Part shown: positions 33,158-35,424 of the stretch, one piece after another
Layout: each line of letters starts with the position of its first letter
How positions within the stretch are numbered: position 1 is the stretch's first letter
From: Planctomycetota bacterium
Lineage (GTDB): Bacteria; Planctomycetota; Planctomycetia; Gemmatales; Gemmataceae
Assembly: GCA_016177925.1 (NCBI GenBank)
Contig: JACOUH010000040.1
Coordinates: 1 to 35,424, forward strand
DNA length: 35,424 bases
Direction of reading: 5' to 3'
Notes under the pieces: model-generated
The model's database searches: none
What the model was told of the DNA's origin: nothing
Seen by the model: only the letters and a program-made list of their open reading frames with translations
Program-made: the position numbers and the translations under genes

Positions 33158-34093
33158 TCATTCCTGGGGCTCCGGGGGGATGCGGACGGTGCCGAAGCCG
33201 TTCCACCAGGCGCTGACGTAGCCGCTCAGCATGCCGACCGCCAGGCCGACCAGGTGCGCCGTGTTGCCGATCGGCCCGACCGCGCCGGTCATGCACAGGA
33301 TCAGCCAGAGCATCATTACGACGATGTTCGTCGGGCTGACGTACAGGCCACAGCCGGGCTCGTAGACCGCCTTCATCCAGACGAAGCCGAACAGCCCATA
33401 GACCACGCCCGACATGCCGCCGAAGGCGGGGGAGGAGCGTGTCACGACCGGCACCCATCCCTCTAGCACAATCGTCGAGAAGAAATACTGGCAGAGATGT
33501 GACGGAGCGGCCATCAGCACGACCAGCAGGGCGAAGCGGCCTATGCCGTAGCGCAGTTCGAGCTGAGTCCCTAGCAAGAATAGCCAGATCATGTTGAACA
33601 GGATGTGCAGCTGGTTGGAGTGGATGAAGGCGGGCGTGATCAACCGCCACAGCTCCCCGTGCCGCAGTTCCGGCAGCGTGGGGTCCCAGGGCGGTTCACC
33701 GAGGAGGTGGATCTCCGTAATGAACAGATACTTGTAGACGACCTTTTTCTCCTGCGGCGAGTGGAACAGGACGGTCACGAGGATGCTGGCGGCGATCAGG
33801 AGGAAGGTCAGCGAGCGCTGTGGCCCAGCGGCGGGACGGCCTGTCACCGGCGCGGCCGGCTGCGGTGCTGGGGCTTCCTTGGAGGCCTCCGCCCTGTGGA
33901 AGCGCTCATCGGTAGGGTTGCTCAGGAAGGCCTGGTATTCCTCGCGAGCGCGCGGCACCTTGTCCTCGTCGCAGACCCAGAGCTCCCAGCCGCCGGGCGA
34001 TTGCAGCAACCGCGTCTCGATCGACAGGCCAGCGAGGCAGTCGGCGACGGCGCGGGCGTCCTGGGCGTCCGGCAGGGTGCCAATCTGTCGCAT
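33158..34093 (-). CDS. Rhomboid intramembrane serine protease
   Basis: The 311-residue product has a soluble N-terminal domain of about 75 residues (a two-strand fold with GGWELWVCDEDKVPRAREEY, like the cytoplasmic domain of GlpG). A proline-rich linker follows, then six or so membrane helices. Catalytic signatures are all present: HILFNMIWLFLLG (helix 2 HxxxN), GGMSGVVYGLFGF with the active serine in GMSG (about residue 227), and NTAHLVGLAVGM with the catalytic histidine (about 281). It cuts membrane proteins within the bilayer; the substrate is not predictable. The final residues are a proline-rich tail. ATG 34093 has only a weak GGGCGAG upstream. No nearby gene gives a clear client. Confidence 0.93.
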   Translation of the reverse strand: MRQIGTLPDAQDARAVADCLAGLSIETRLLQSPGGWELWVCDEDKVPRAREEYQAFLSNPTDERFHRAEASKEAPAPQPAAPVTGRPAAGPQRSLTFLLIAASILVTVLFHSPQEKKVVYKYLFITEIHLLGEPPWDPTLPELRHGELWRLITPAFIHSNQLHILFNMIWLFLLGTQLELRYGIGRFALLVVLMAAPSHLCQYFFSTIVLEGWVPVVTRSSPAFGGMSGVVYGLFGFVWMKAVYEPGCGLYVSPTNIVVMMLWLILCMTGAVGPIGNTAHLVGLAVGMLSGYVSAWWNGFGTVRIPPEPQE

Positions 34094-34110
34094 ACACTCG
34101 CCCTAATGAC

Positions 34111-35424
<1,314 letters not shown>

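Overview
The window reads as high-GC chromosomal DNA from a planctomycete, most like the Gemmata/Gemmataceae group. This rests on family content rather than on any database search: many secreted PQQ-type beta-propeller proteins, a Tat-exported DUF1501 protein, DUF4058 and DUF5678 proteins, an ECF sigma factor beside a giant membrane Ser/Thr kinase with TPR and WD40 domains, and a dense set of intergenic palindromes. No tRNA, rRNA, CRISPR array or recognisable transposase was seen.

Positions 1-12603 are all minus strand. In transcription order they hold two paralogous PQQ-propeller exported proteins (the second broken), a PaaK-type adenylate-forming ligase, three more PQQ-propeller exported proteins (one with a C-terminal concanavalin-like domain), a second adenylate-forming ligase, a DUF4058 protein, and an aldehyde dehydrogenase/acyl reductase cut by the window edge. 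Two acyl-activating enzymes, one reductase and five exported propellers suggest a joint role in activating and reducing an acyl group and handling a product outside the cytoplasm; that role is inference. Positions 12604-13408 hold gene debris, including a short CitG/MdcB-like remnant.

Positions 13409-21041 are plus strand: an ECF sigma factor, a 2167-residue kinase-TPR-thioredoxin-WD40-TPR membrane protein, and a small two-helix membrane protein. RibBA (riboflavin synthesis) is on the minus strand at 21209-22465. A plus-strand operon follows: TIM-barrel isomerase, UbiA-type prenyltransferase, and a PAP2-type membrane phosphatase. Then come, on the minus strand, the DUF1501 protein, a DUF5678/retropepsin-like pair and a disrupted kinase-TPR gene. 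The right end has an MFS exporter (plus), a rhomboid protease (minus) and a HEAT-repeat/beta-propeller protein cut by the window edge.

Two patterns cut across the genes. First, nearly every longer gene gap holds a near-perfect inverted repeat with 20-40 bp arms, usually a 9-11 nt loop, and often arms that are themselves palindromic. One such element lies in frame inside the giant kinase, one half-element marks the break in the second kinase, and other repeats encode a signal peptide and an N-terminus. Second, three genes (aldehyde dehydrogenase, fourth propeller, second kinase) appear to have lost about 140-180 bp internally with a frame change. Either this genome is decaying by short deletions or the assembly dropped short segments; the sequence alone cannot decide.
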